A program made the position numbers and the translations under genes. Positions 44,207 to 53,192 of a stretch of 64,000 bases of DNA are shown here, piece after piece. The stretch's first letter is position 1. The number at the start of each line of letters is the position of its first letter. Under the pieces are notes generated by a model. That model was not told the origin of the DNA. It ran no database searches and saw only the letters and a program-made list of their open reading frames with translations. The stretch covers positions 21,395-85,394 of the forward strand of contig CABUQW010000006.1 of the NCBI GenBank assembly GCA_902493895.1, read 5' to 3'. The DNA is from an uncultured Collinsella sp. (lineage in GTDB: Bacteria; Actinomycetota; Coriobacteriia; Coriobacteriales; Coriobacteriaceae).

Positions 44207-45506
44207 CGCCGAGGCCAAACGCGTCACCTCCATCGCCCGTGCCATCAACTGGAGCTATATGTGGCGCCGCCTGATAAGCTACGTCTGGCTCGATCTGCTG
44301 CTGATGGTGATTGCGGCGGCGATCCTCGTCTATGGATACAACCAGACACTGCCCGACAGCGCGTTTACCGCAGGATGGATCCCCGGCGCCACCGTTCGCG
44401 GCATGTCGCTGAAGCCCGCGCGCGGCTGGGACCTGACAACGCTCACCTATACCGTCGAGCTTGCGCGTACCACCAAGACCTTCCCCCTCGCGCAGGACCT
44501 CATCGCACTTTGGCCCCTCTATATCGTTGTTGTAGGTTGGCAGGTCATCAGCATGCTCGATATGCTCGGCGGCGCCCGCCGCGTGCGCCGCACCATGGCG
44601 CCGCTCAACGATCTGGCCCTGCGCGTGGACGAACTCGGCCGCATGCAACTCGCCGGCGGCAAGATGGAAACACTGGAGCAGGCCATCGAGCGCGCAAGCG
44701 TCGACTCGCCGAGCGTCACCACCGGCGACGCCGACCTGGCAAGCATCGAGGTCGCACTCAACCGCCTGCTGCGCCAGATGCAAGAGGCCAAGCTGCAGCA
44801 GATGCGCTTTGTCAACGACGCGAGCCACGAGCTGCGCACGCCCATCGCGGTGATTCAGGGCTACGTGAACATGCTCGACCGCTGGGGTAAGGACGACCCG
44901 GACGTGCTGGCGGAGTCCCTCGCGTCCCTTAAAGCCGAAAGCGAGCACATGCAAGAGCTTGTGGAGCAGCTGCTGTTTTTGGCGCGCGGCGATGCCGGGC
45001 GCACGGTCCTGCGGCGCGCGCATACCAACTTGGCTGCACTGGTCAGCGAGGTATGCGAAGAATCGCAGATGATCGATACCGAGCACACGTATCGGCTGGC
45101 TTCTGACGCTGCGCTTGCCAGCGACCCGCGCTGCGACGCGCCCGTCGACGTGGCGCTCGTGAAGCAGGCTCTGCGCGTGATCGTGCAAAACGCCGCCAAG
45201 TACTCGGATGCGGGAACGACCGTCACATTTGGCATAACGCCGGATGCGGGCGCGGGCACGATCGACATAAGTGTTGAGGACGAGGGCATCGGCATGAACC
45301 AGGAATCCGCAGCTCACGCGTTCGAGCGGTTCTACCGTGCCGACAACGCGCGCGATGCCGGCGCACAGGGTTCGGGTCTGGGGCTTGCGATCGCCAAGTG
45401 GATCGTCGACAGCCACGGCGGCGTCATCGGTGTGACCTCGGTCGAAGGGGTCGGCAGCCGCTTTACGATTCGCCTGCCGCGGCAGGAAGCCCCTCGGCAT
45501 AAATAA
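44190..45506 (+). CDS. sensor histidine kinase
   Basis: A 438-residue membrane kinase. Two membrane helices (about 30-50 and 106-127) enclose an extracytoplasmic loop of about 55 residues. A HAMP-like stretch follows, then the H box FVNDASHELRTPIAVIQGY (histidine about 217). The ATP-binding domain has IVQNAAKYSD, VEDEGIGM, FERFYRADNARD and GSGLGLAIAKWIV. It partners the regulator upstream. A terminator lies at its stop codon. The signal is unknown. Confidence 0.95.
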   Translation: MSAVRNAEAKRVTSIARAINWSYMWRRLISYVWLDLLLMVIAAAILVYGYNQTLPDSAFTAGWIPGATVRGMSLKPARGWDLTTLTYTVELARTTKTFPLAQDLIALWPLYIVVVGWQVISMLDMLGGARRVRRTMAPLNDLALRVDELGRMQLAGGKMETLEQAIERASVDSPSVTTGDADLASIEVALNRLLRQMQEAKLQQMRFVNDASHELRTPIAVIQGYVNMLDRWGKDDPDVLAESLASLKAESEHMQELVEQLLFLARGDAGRTVLRRAHTNLAALVSEVCEESQMIDTEHTYRLASDAALASDPRCDAPVDVALVKQALRVIVQNAAKYSDAGTTVTFGITPDAGAGTIDISVEDEGIGMNQESAAHAFERFYRADNARDAGAQGSGLGLAIAKWIVDSHGGVIGVTSVEGVGSRFTIRLPRQEAPRHK

Positions 45507-45538
45507 AGGGATAGGGCCACGCGGCCCTATCCCTTTTT
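45505..45538. terminator. bidirectional terminator after the kinase gene
   Basis: AAGGGATAGGGCC pairs with GGCCCTATCCCTT around ACGC, then TTTT. The hairpin begins immediately after the kinase stop and also ends the convergent VOC transcript. Confidence 0.92.
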
Positions 45539-45560
45539 GCCAGCTATGGCAGCTTGTGCG

Positions 45561-45935
45561 CTACTCGCGGCACAGGTGCACGGCGAAACCGGCGAACTCG
45601 CGCTTAAAGTACACGAGCTTGGTACCACCGTCGGGCAGCAGCGCGCGCGACTCTTCGTTGACCTCGAGCCCGCGCTCGGCAAACCACTTCTCAGCTGCAT
45701 CGATGTCGTTAACGGCAAAGCCGATGTGGCCCTTGGTGCCACGACCGTTCTGCTTCATGATCTCGACCAGCGAATCGTTGAAGTACGAAACCGGGGTCTC
45801 GATGACGGGCAGGCCCATCATCGTCGAGAACAGCTCCGCGATCTCCAGGGCGTCTGCCGGGTCGGTGGCGTTAATGCCCACATGGGCAACGCGCATACCA
45901 AAGAGCTCTACCGGGTTGGCGTTCTGCTCACTCAT
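45561..45935 (-). CDS. VOC family (glyoxalase-like) protein
   Basis: A 124-residue vicinal-oxygen-chelate fold protein, with the beta-alpha-beta-beta-beta repeats MRVAHVGINATDPADALEIA and KGHIGFAVNDIDAAEKWFAERG. Candidate metal ligands are the histidines in VAHVGI and GHIGFAV and a glutamate in VEIMKQ. Substrate is unknown; such proteins are often found beside sugar-phosphate or PTS genes. It follows an orphan PTS EIIB gene by 11 bases with a weak ribosome site, so translation may be coupled. Confidence 0.85.
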   Translation of the reverse strand: MSEQNANPVELFGMRVAHVGINATDPADALEIAELFSTMMGLPVIETPVSYFNDSLVEIMKQNGRGTKGHIGFAVNDIDAAEKWFAERGLEVNEESRALLPDGGTKLVYFKREFAGFAVHLCRE

Positions 45936-45946
45936 GCAGTCAGCGC

Positions 45947-46234
45947 CTACTGAGCCATGACGTCGAGAACGGCCTTCTCGGCGGCAACGCGGTTCATGCC
46001 GGTCATGAAGGGCACGCCACTCACGTACGGGCAGGTGAGGCCCTCGGGGGCAACGGTGGTGGCGATCAGCAGGTCAGCGCCCTCGTCGCAGTAATCCTTG
46101 GCCTCGGAGATGGCGCACTGCACGATCTCGTACTTGTCGGCATAACCGTTGGCGTCGAGCAGAGTAGCGACCTTCTGGGCAACGAGCGTGGAAGTAGCAG
46201 CGCCAGCACCGCAAGCCAAAACGATCTTCTTCAT
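45947..46234 (-). CDS. PTS EIIB component, galactitol type
   Basis: A 95-residue phosphotransferase EIIB domain. It starts MKKIVLACGAGAATSTLVAQKV, with the phospho-accepting cysteine (Cys8) in a CGAGAATST loop, and has the fold of galactitol/lactose IIB proteins. No EIIA or EIIC gene is adjacent, so it must work with components elsewhere or be regulatory. GGGAGA precedes ATG. It heads a two-gene unit with the VOC protein. Confidence 0.88.
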   Translation of the reverse strand: MKKIVLACGAGAATSTLVAQKVATLLDANGYADKYEIVQCAISEAKDYCDEGADLLIATTVAPEGLTCPYVSGVPFMTGMNRVAAEKAVLDVMAQ

Positions 46235-46336
46235 AGGTAATGTCTCCCTTCATGGTTTACTTTAGGTAAGTGTACCGCAGCGAGCGATGGCACTCGGCCT
46301 CGATGAGCTTTTATGCCAGTTTGCTTGCGCGCTGCG

Positions 46337-46342
46337 TATAAT
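46337..46342 (+). promoter_or_regulatory. -10 element upstream of the TPR-like gene
   Basis: A perfect TATAAT lies 55 bases before the start codon at 46398. No good -35 is seen at 16-18 bases. Confidence 0.4.
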
Positions 46343-46397
46343 ACATCTAGTACGTGTTGTCATACCGCTCGCTTTATGAGCGACTAAGGACCCTAAT

Positions 46398-47021
46398 ATG
46401 CCCGATTCCCGCACACTCTGGACCGCCGTCGTTATCATCTGCATCGCCGTGTCGGTGTTCTTTAGCGTCAAAAAACGCACCACGTTTAAACGCCTGCAGC
46501 AATTGATGGCCGCCAAGCAGTGGGACGAGTTCGATCGTTTGCTCGACGGCAAACTCACCAGCATGCTGTACCCGCGCTACAACCGCGACTACCTGCGCCT
46601 GAACTCCTATCTGCTGCGCGAGGACCATAAGCGCGCCGACGAGATGTTCGACCTGCTACTGGGACTCAACCTGCCCAAGATGCAGCGCGTCGACCTGGTG
46701 ATTAAGGCCTTTAACTACTACGTTGGCCAGGAGGACCGCAAAAAGTCCAAGGAGCTGCTGCACGAGATCAAAGGCTTTGAGGGCGGCCAGGCCGAGGCAG
46801 TCGCACACGAATGCCAACTGATGTACGACACGATGATCCTCAAGCGCCACAACGACATTCCCGAGCTGGAGCGCATGCTCAAGGAGGCCGGTGACGACAA
46901 GGTCAAGAGCTGCCGCTTGGAGTATCTGTTGGCTCTGCAGTACAAGAACAAGGGCGACGAAGCCAAGTTCCAGGAGTTCCTGGAGAAGTCGGGCCAACAC
47001 TCGATGGCCGTCAACGCGTAA
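46398..47021 (+). CDS. membrane-anchored TPR-like protein, unknown
   Basis: A 207-residue protein with one N-terminal membrane helix (about 7-23, LWTAVVIICIAVSVFFSV). A helical, charged domain follows with tetratricopeptide-like periodicity (for example MAAKQWDEFDRLLDGKL, LLREDHKRADEMFDLLLGL, LQYKNKGDEAKFQEFLEK). It is likely cytoplasmic or on the cell surface of the membrane. No family name can be given. It lies just upstream of a tRNA gene. Confidence 0.75.
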   Translation: MPDSRTLWTAVVIICIAVSVFFSVKKRTTFKRLQQLMAAKQWDEFDRLLDGKLTSMLYPRYNRDYLRLNSYLLREDHKRADEMFDLLLGLNLPKMQRVDLVIKAFNYYVGQEDRKKSKELLHEIKGFEGGQAEAVAHECQLMYDTMILKRHNDIPELERMLKEAGDDKVKSCRLEYLLALQYKNKGDEAKFQEFLEKSGQHSMAVNA

Positions 47022-47052
47022 CGGACGGCTTGTGCTAGACTTCTAGTCTCAC

Positions 47053-47137
47053 GGGGGCGTGGCGGAATTGGCATACGCAGGAGACTTAAAATCTCTCGCC
47101 GCAAGGATTGTGGGTTCGAGTCCCACCGCCCCTACCA
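47053..47137 (+). tRNA. tRNA-Leu (anticodon TAA)
   Basis: 85 bases including an encoded CCA. The acceptor GGGGGCG pairs with CGCCCCT, the anticodon loop reads CTTAAAA with anticodon TAA, and the T arm is GTGGGTTCGAGTCCCAC. A long variable arm is present, as expected for leucine. It decodes UUA, a rare codon in GC-rich genomes. Confidence 0.95.
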
Positions 47138-47395
47138 TTTGGCTTTTACGAGCTCGTGTCCCCCGGGGATGCGGGCTCGTTTCTTTAAGATGCCGGCGGG
47201 ACTCGAACCCGCGAGGGGGCGAGCGTTAAGCGGACGCGCAGCGTCCGTAGCGAGCCGGCGAGGGCGCCGACAGGCGGCCGAAGCCGGTGCGTATTTGCGC
47301 AGCAAATACGCAGACGTCCCACCGCCCCTACCATGTATTGTTTACGAGCTCGTGTCCCCCAGGGATGCGGGCTCGTTTCTTTTACACGCCGGCGG
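47120..47395 (+). repeat. duplicated tRNA-Leu 3' end with intervening structured segment
   Basis: The tRNA's last 18 bases (GTCCCACCGCCCCTACCA) and the terminator after them occur at 47120-47200 and again at 47316-47395, 196 bases apart. The second copy has its own hairpin at 47344-47382. Between them are GCGGGACTCGAACCCGC, which is a T arm in reverse orientation, and two perfect small hairpins (CGGACGC/GCGTCCG and GCGTATTTGC/GCAAATACGC). The arrangement recalls att-site repeats or a tRNA-derived element. Confidence 0.8.
47148..47186 (+). terminator. terminator of tRNA-Leu
   Basis: ACGAGCTCGTGTCCCC pairs with GGGGATGCGGGCTCGT through two G-U wobbles, then TTCTTT. Confidence 0.82.
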
Positions 47396-47472
47396 AGCTC
47401 TAAGTTGCGGTGGAATAGATCCTGTTTATACCGTTTACCAGCTTATTTAGGAACTATTTCACCGCAACTTAT

Positions 47473-48474
47473 TTAGAGGGTGCTGAGCTCTGGGGTCCAG
47501 GAGATGGTGGGGGTCGCACCGTCGAGAGCCTCGTTGATGGTGGCGGCCATGCCGGCGAGTAAGCTGTTCTCGCTTACAGTGAGCGTCTTGTAGCCGCCGG
47601 CTCGCATAAGCTCGCGGATTACCACGGCACCAGCCAAGATCACGCCCGCGCGTTTGGGCTGTACACCCGGTAGAGCGGCGATGCCGTCCGCATCCAACGC
47701 AGACATGCGCTCGATAGCGGCCGAAACCTGATCCAGCGAAAGCTCGCGCAGGTGCACAAAGCTCGAATCGTACGGTTCCAGCTCATGAACGAGCGCCACG
47801 AGTGTGGTGACGGTGCCACCCACTGCGACCAAGCGTTCGGCGCGCTCAAAATTGCTCGGCAGGCCCTCAAAATAGGCAGCGAACTGCTCGCCCGCCCACG
47901 CGGCAGCGGCAGTAAGCTCGCCGCGTGCGGGCGGCAGTGCCGAGAAAAATCGCTCCGTCACACGGCGACAACCGATGTCCAGCGAACGCGTGCCCTCCAG
48001 CGCAAAGACTCCACGCTCCGGCGCATAGACGCCCGTTGCGAGCTCCGTGGATCCGCCGCCCGAATCGGCAACAATGATGCGCTCGCCGGCAAAGTCGTGC
48101 GCCACGCCAAAAAACGTCAGGCGCGCCTCGACCTCGCCCGGAATCACCTGCGGTTCGAGCCCCAGCTCACGCAGACCGTCCAGCAGCAGTGCGGCATTGG
48201 ATGCATCGCGCGCGGCGCTCGTGCATGTGGTGCAAATGCACGCGGCCCCAAAGGCACGCGCCTCGTCCACAAACATGCGGCATGCAGCGAGCACGCGCTC
48301 GACCGCCGCCTCGCAAAAGCGACCCGTCGCGTCCACGCCTTCACCCAAGTCGGTAATCTCGGTATGCTTGGACGATTCCACAATCGCCCCGCCCTCGACC
48401 TGGGCCAACACCAGTCGCGACGACACCGTTCCCAGGTCGATCGCGGCTACCTTATAGCGTTTGCAATTTGTCAT
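47473..48474 (-). CDS. Ppx/GppA exopolyphosphatase family protein
   Basis: A 333-residue member of the ASKHA superfamily that removes phosphate from polyphosphate or from pppGpp. It has the phosphate-1 motif AAIDLGTVSSRLVLA (about 10-24), the phosphate-2 motif VADSGGGSTELATG (about 139-152) and the adenosine-like VAVGGTVTTLVAL. It lacks the C-terminal HD domain of long PPX. GGAGGGGAG lies before ATG. It follows the DivIC-like gene by 20 bases, as is often seen in Actinobacteria. Confidence 0.93.
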   Translation of the reverse strand: MTNCKRYKVAAIDLGTVSSRLVLAQVEGGAIVESSKHTEITDLGEGVDATGRFCEAAVERVLAACRMFVDEARAFGAACICTTCTSAARDASNAALLLDGLRELGLEPQVIPGEVEARLTFFGVAHDFAGERIIVADSGGGSTELATGVYAPERGVFALEGTRSLDIGCRRVTERFFSALPPARGELTAAAAWAGEQFAAYFEGLPSNFERAERLVAVGGTVTTLVALVHELEPYDSSFVHLRELSLDQVSAAIERMSALDADGIAALPGVQPKRAGVILAGAVVIRELMRAGGYKTLTVSENSLLAGMAATINEALDGATPTISWTPELSTL

Positions 48475-48494
48475 TGCGGGCTCCCCTCCGGGCG

Positions 48495-49265
48495 CTATTT
48501 GCCGTTGGACACGACCGTCTGGCCCTCGACGCCGTTAAACCCAAACAGCATGTCGAGCGCTTGGATGTACCACGGCGCGTCCTTACCGACTTCTTCGATT
48601 TCCTTGGCAACTTCGCTGGCCTTCTTGGCGTTCGACGACTTCTGGCTCGACGAGGCATCCGAATCGCCGTCCAGGCCCTGCACTTCAATCCTCTTCTCGC
48701 CGGGCATCACCAAGCCCAGGTCCTCGGATGCCGCATCCTTGATACCCTCCTCCGAGAGCAGCTTGTCGACGCTTTTTTGCAGCCCATCATTGTATTGCTG
48801 GCGAATCTCGACCTGCTTGGTCAAGATATCGCTCGAACGCTTTGCCACGTACAGATCGCGCACGGGGAAATACAGGCTCACGAGCACCAGGGCAACGACG
48901 ATGCCGATGAATAGCCCTCGCTGAGGACCGTGGGTAAAGTCGTAGATCGCCTTGACCACCGCGTTGTCGTTGGCGTAGTGCATAAAGTCCGAGCCCGAAA
49001 AACGGTTCGAGGGCCTGCTCGGCTTTTCATGCGTTTGAGCCGAGGAACGCTGAGCATGCTCCGAGTGCGCCGGGCGCACCGAACGTAGCGGGCGGTCCGT
49101 CGACGTATTCACTTGAGCACGGGAGTGTGAGGCACTTGTCGGTCGCTGCGTGGAGCGGTCGGCACCGGCGTAATCGGACCCGCCGAGCTGCACCGTGCGC
49201 GCACGGCGAGGTGACGGCTCACGCGAACCGGCGGAATAGTACCTGTTGTCGTAAATCTGATCCAT
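48495..49265 (-). CDS. FtsB/DivIC-like septum formation protein
   Basis: A 256-residue bitopic protein. It has a basic, Ser/Arg-rich cytoplasmic segment of about 115 residues and one membrane helix (about 119-137, GLFIGIVVALVLVSLYFPV). A heptad-type coiled coil (KRSSDILTKQVEIRQQYNDGLQKSVDKLL) and a short extracellular tail follow. This matches DivIC/FtsB proteins that join the FtsL/FtsQ complex. AAGG precedes ATG 49265; the open frame above it is unrelated. The ppx-like gene follows. Confidence 0.82.
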   Translation of the reverse strand: MDQIYDNRYYSAGSREPSPRRARTVQLGGSDYAGADRSTQRPTSASHSRAQVNTSTDRPLRSVRPAHSEHAQRSSAQTHEKPSRPSNRFSGSDFMHYANDNAVVKAIYDFTHGPQRGLFIGIVVALVLVSLYFPVRDLYVAKRSSDILTKQVEIRQQYNDGLQKSVDKLLSEEGIKDAASEDLGLVMPGEKRIEVQGLDGDSDASSSQKSSNAKKASEVAKEIEEVGKDAPWYIQALDMLFGFNGVEGQTVVSNGK

Positions 49266-49356
49266 GTGCGCCTTGTGCGGTTGAGGTTTGTTTGCGCTAA
49301 GTCTTTTAGTTATAGCACGAGCGCGCGCAACGCCTTCGGCGGCCCTTGCTCGACAT

Positions 49357-49389
49357 AAAAAAGGCGCTGAGCCATATGGCCCAGCGCCC
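49357..49389 (-). terminator. terminator of eno
   Basis: GGCGCTGGGCC pairs with GGCTCAGCGCC around ATAT on the minus strand, then TTTTTT. Confidence 0.9.
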
Positions 49390-49461
49390 AATGGTGCTCA
49401 ACAGCGCCCGGCTGGAGCAAGGCAAATCCGAGTCTTCCCCGCCCCCGCGACCTCCGCGTGC

Positions 49462-50763
<1,302 letters not shown>

Positions 50764-50824
50764 TCACTTGGAAACGTAGTGGATGCAAGCGACCGGCTGA
50801 CCGTGCACCATCGGTGCGTCTCCG

Positions 50825-50869
50825 TAAGTTAGCCATGTCGCACTTTTTGCATTATGCCCTAAGTTAGCC
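50825..50869 (-). promoter_or_regulatory. direct repeats around the probable eno promoter
   Basis: GGCTAACTTA occurs on the minus strand at 50825-50834 and 50860-50869, 35 bases apart. Between them is CATAAT (50851-50856), the best -10 for eno. The repeats could be regulator sites. Confidence 0.45.
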
Positions 50870-50940
50870 GAGGGATACACTTGATCTTCGAAAAATTTAG
50901 CGGGAACGATGAGGCGTGTCAGCCCGTCGTTCCCGCAGTC

Positions 50941-51801
50941 TTACTCCTCCGCCTTTGCGGCATCCCACAGGTCGTTGAGGCCGTGGGTCGAAAGCTCGGC
51001 AAGATCCACGTGGGCGTCAGCCGCCATCCGCTCCATTGCAGCCCAACGGCGACGGAACTTTGCCGTACTGGCGCGCAGGGCGCTCTCGGCGTCGATACCC
51101 TCTTTGCGCGCGACGTTGACCAGGGCAAAGAGCAGATCGCCAAACTCCATTTCGCGCTCGGGCGTTCCGGGGGCCTCGGCCTCAAACTCGGCACGTTCCT
51201 CGGCGACCTCGTCCCACACGTCCTGGACCGTCTCCCACTCAAAGCCTACGGCGGCCGCCTTGCGTGACACCTTCTGCGCCTGCATCAGCGCCGGCAGATG
51301 CGTGGGCACGCCGTCGAGCAGACCCTCGGGCGCGGCCTCGCCCGCCGCCACGGCCTTGTCCTTGGCAGCCCTCTCGGCAAGCTTGACCTCATCCCAAATC
51401 TTGAGCACTTCGTCGGAGCTCTCGGCATCCACATCGCCAAACACGTGCGGATGGCGTCGGATGAGCTTGGCATTGATATCACGCGCCACGTCGGCCAGCG
51501 TAAACTCGCCGGCGTCCGCCGCAATCTGCGCATGCAGCACGACCTGCATGAGCACGTCGCCCAGCTCCTCGCGTAGGTGAACCGCGTCGTCCGCCTCGAT
51601 GCAGTCGAGTGCCTCGTAGGCCTCCTCGATCATGTTCTTGCCGATGCTGTGGTGCGTCTGCTCACGGTCCCACGGGCAGCCATCGGGCTGACGCAGGCGC
51701 CAGATGGTCTGCACCAGATGCTGCAGCTCGGCCGACGCGTCGACCAGCGTGGACAGGTCGCGCGAGCCCTCGGCATTTTGCTGAGCCATATGCTGCGCCA
51801 T
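50941..51801 (-). CDS. mazG: MazG nucleoside triphosphate pyrophosphohydrolase
   Basis: Hydrolyses NTPs to NMP and pyrophosphate as housekeeping. The 286-residue two-domain protein has QTIWRLRQPDGCPWDREQTHHSIGKNMIEEAYEALD with EExxE-type metal ligands and REELGDVLMQVVLHA. The second MazG repeat (VGFEWETVQDVWDEVAEERAEF, EMEFGDLLFALVNVAR) follows. ATG 51801 overlaps the downstream side of yfcE's stop at three bases. GGAGGAG precedes it. Longer starts are not supported. Confidence 0.94.
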   Translation of the reverse strand: MAQHMAQQNAEGSRDLSTLVDASAELQHLVQTIWRLRQPDGCPWDREQTHHSIGKNMIEEAYEALDCIEADDAVHLREELGDVLMQVVLHAQIAADAGEFTLADVARDINAKLIRRHPHVFGDVDAESSDEVLKIWDEVKLAERAAKDKAVAAGEAAPEGLLDGVPTHLPALMQAQKVSRKAAAVGFEWETVQDVWDEVAEERAEFEAEAPGTPEREMEFGDLLFALVNVARKEGIDAESALRASTAKFRRRWAAMERMAADAHVDLAELSTHGLNDLWDAAKAEE

Positions 51802-51803
51802 GG

Positions 51804-52352
51804 CTACTCCTCCTCCATGACCACGTGGCGGAACGCACCGCCCTCGTAGATGCCGTAGCTGTGCGTGCCGTCCTTGGGAATGCTCACGCTGCCGGGGTTG
51901 AAAAGCCACAGGCCCGGGTGCGCGGCGCTCTCCTCGTTGATCTTGATGTGCGTGTGACCGTAGACGAGCGCGGAGCCCTCGGGCAGCGCGGGCGCGTGGT
52001 CGACGCTGTTGTGCATGCCGGCGCCAAAGACATGGCCGTGCGTCAAGAACAGCTCACGGCCGGTTTCGTCAAACAGCGTGGCGTAGTCAGCCATGACGGG
52101 GAAGTCGAGGACCATCTGGTCGACCTCGGCGTCGCAGTTGCCGCGCACCGCGATGATGCGGTCGGCTAGGGCGTTGAGCAGCGGAATCACGCGCTTGGGA
52201 GCATAGTCGCGCGGCAGGTCGTTGCGCGGACCGTGGTAGAGCAGGTCGCCCAGCAGAACGATGCGGTCGGGCTGCTCGGACTCGATGGCGGTGACCAGGC
52301 GCTCGGTCCAGTATGCCGAGCCGTGGATGTCGGAGGCGACGAGGTATTTCAT
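51804..52352 (-). CDS. yfcE: YfcE-type phosphodiesterase
   Basis: A 182-residue manganese-dependent phosphodiesterase of the MJ0936/YfcE family. The metal motifs are MKYLVASDIHGS, VLLGDLLYHGPRN, VRGNCDAEVD, LTHGHVFG and VYGHTHIK. It probably forms an operon with mazG, separated by two bases. The physiological substrate of YfcE is not known. AAAGGA precedes ATG. Confidence 0.93.
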   Translation of the reverse strand: MKYLVASDIHGSAYWTERLVTAIESEQPDRIVLLGDLLYHGPRNDLPRDYAPKRVIPLLNALADRIIAVRGNCDAEVDQMVLDFPVMADYATLFDETGRELFLTHGHVFGAGMHNSVDHAPALPEGSALVYGHTHIKINEESAAHPGLWLFNPGSVSIPKDGTHSYGIYEGGAFRHVVMEEE

Positions 52353-52405
52353 GGTGGTCCTTTCGGTGAGGTTGATGGGGTGGGTGTGGCGCGTCGCCGA
52401 CCGTG

Positions 52406-52891
52406 TCACTCAAATCGCAGTGCCGCGCTCTGAGCCGCCTGCATCACGCGCTGGAGCGGCACATTGTGCTCACGGGCAAGGCGAGCGCAGTCCTCGTACT
52501 CGGGCGCTGCACGCTCGCTGCCGTCGGGCAGGGTGGCCACTTTAACGGACACCTCGCCCCATGGCGTCGCCACGCGCTCAAAGCGGCGTGGCAGGCAAAC
52601 ACGCTCCATAACCTGGCGGCGGATGCCATTGGTCGTGGTTTCCAAAAAGATAATCGTCTGTAGGCGTTCGATATCCTCATGCGAGCAAATCACCTGCAGC
52701 TGCCAGCCGGGACGGCCTTTCTTGCAATAGACGGGCAGCCAGTGCACCTCGCGCGCACCGGCCTCGCGCAGGCGGTCGGCGGCGTAGGCGAGCACCTCGG
52801 GCGACGCATCGTCGATGTCGCATTCCAGCTTGACGATGGTCTCGGGCGCATCGGTCTCGCGGGACAGCGGAGATATGCTATCGCATGGCAT
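52406..52891 (-). CDS. stand-alone C-terminal domain of LarC-type nickel insertion protein
   Basis: LarC inserts nickel into the pincer cofactor of lactate racemase. This 161-residue protein covers only the C-terminal half of LarC: IVKLECDIDDASPEVLAYAADRLREAGAREVHW, YCKKGRPGWQLQVIC, FLETTTNGIRRQVMERVCLPR and a final PEYEDCARLA. The approximately 250-residue N-terminal LarC1 domain is absent, and no LarB, LarE or lactate racemase gene is near. A split LarC is known in lactobacilli, where a frameshift joins the halves. Here the upstream sequence is on the other strand, so it is truly alone. AAAGGAG precedes ATG 52891. Confidence 0.82.
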   Translation of the reverse strand: MPCDSISPLSRETDAPETIVKLECDIDDASPEVLAYAADRLREAGAREVHWLPVYCKKGRPGWQLQVICSHEDIERLQTIIFLETTTNGIRRQVMERVCLPRRFERVATPWGEVSVKVATLPDGSERAAPEYEDCARLAREHNVPLQRVMQAAQSAALRFE

Positions 52892-52997
52892 ACGGTCCGG
52901 CTCCTTTCCGCACGGGCTCGTTTTGTTCACCCAAACGCTAGCACATCGGACGTGGCACAGGCGTGACTTTCGTCCGTCGCCGCCCTCGCCCCCATCC

Positions 52998-53062
52998 AAA
53001 CGTGTACGTCAGCCTCCAAACATGTCATTTTCTGCAGCTTTTGGAGGCTGATGTACATGTTT
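52998..53062. repeat. 23-base inverted repeat between larC-like and PHP genes
   Basis: AAACGTGTACGTCAGCCTCC (52998 on) and its complement TTTGGAGGCTGATGTACATG (53040 on) form a 23-base stem with two mismatches around a 19-base loop. The 302-base gap holds nothing else convincing. Confidence 0.75.
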
Positions 53063-53192
53063 TGAGAGCGCAAGCGAGGCCGCACCGCGCGCCGCGCAGC
53101 CTTTACAATCGATTTCGAGCTCCGGCGTGCCCGGCGTGTTGAAAGCTGCACCATTACAATGGAGCGGATTCGCTTGACGCAAAGGAGCCGCC

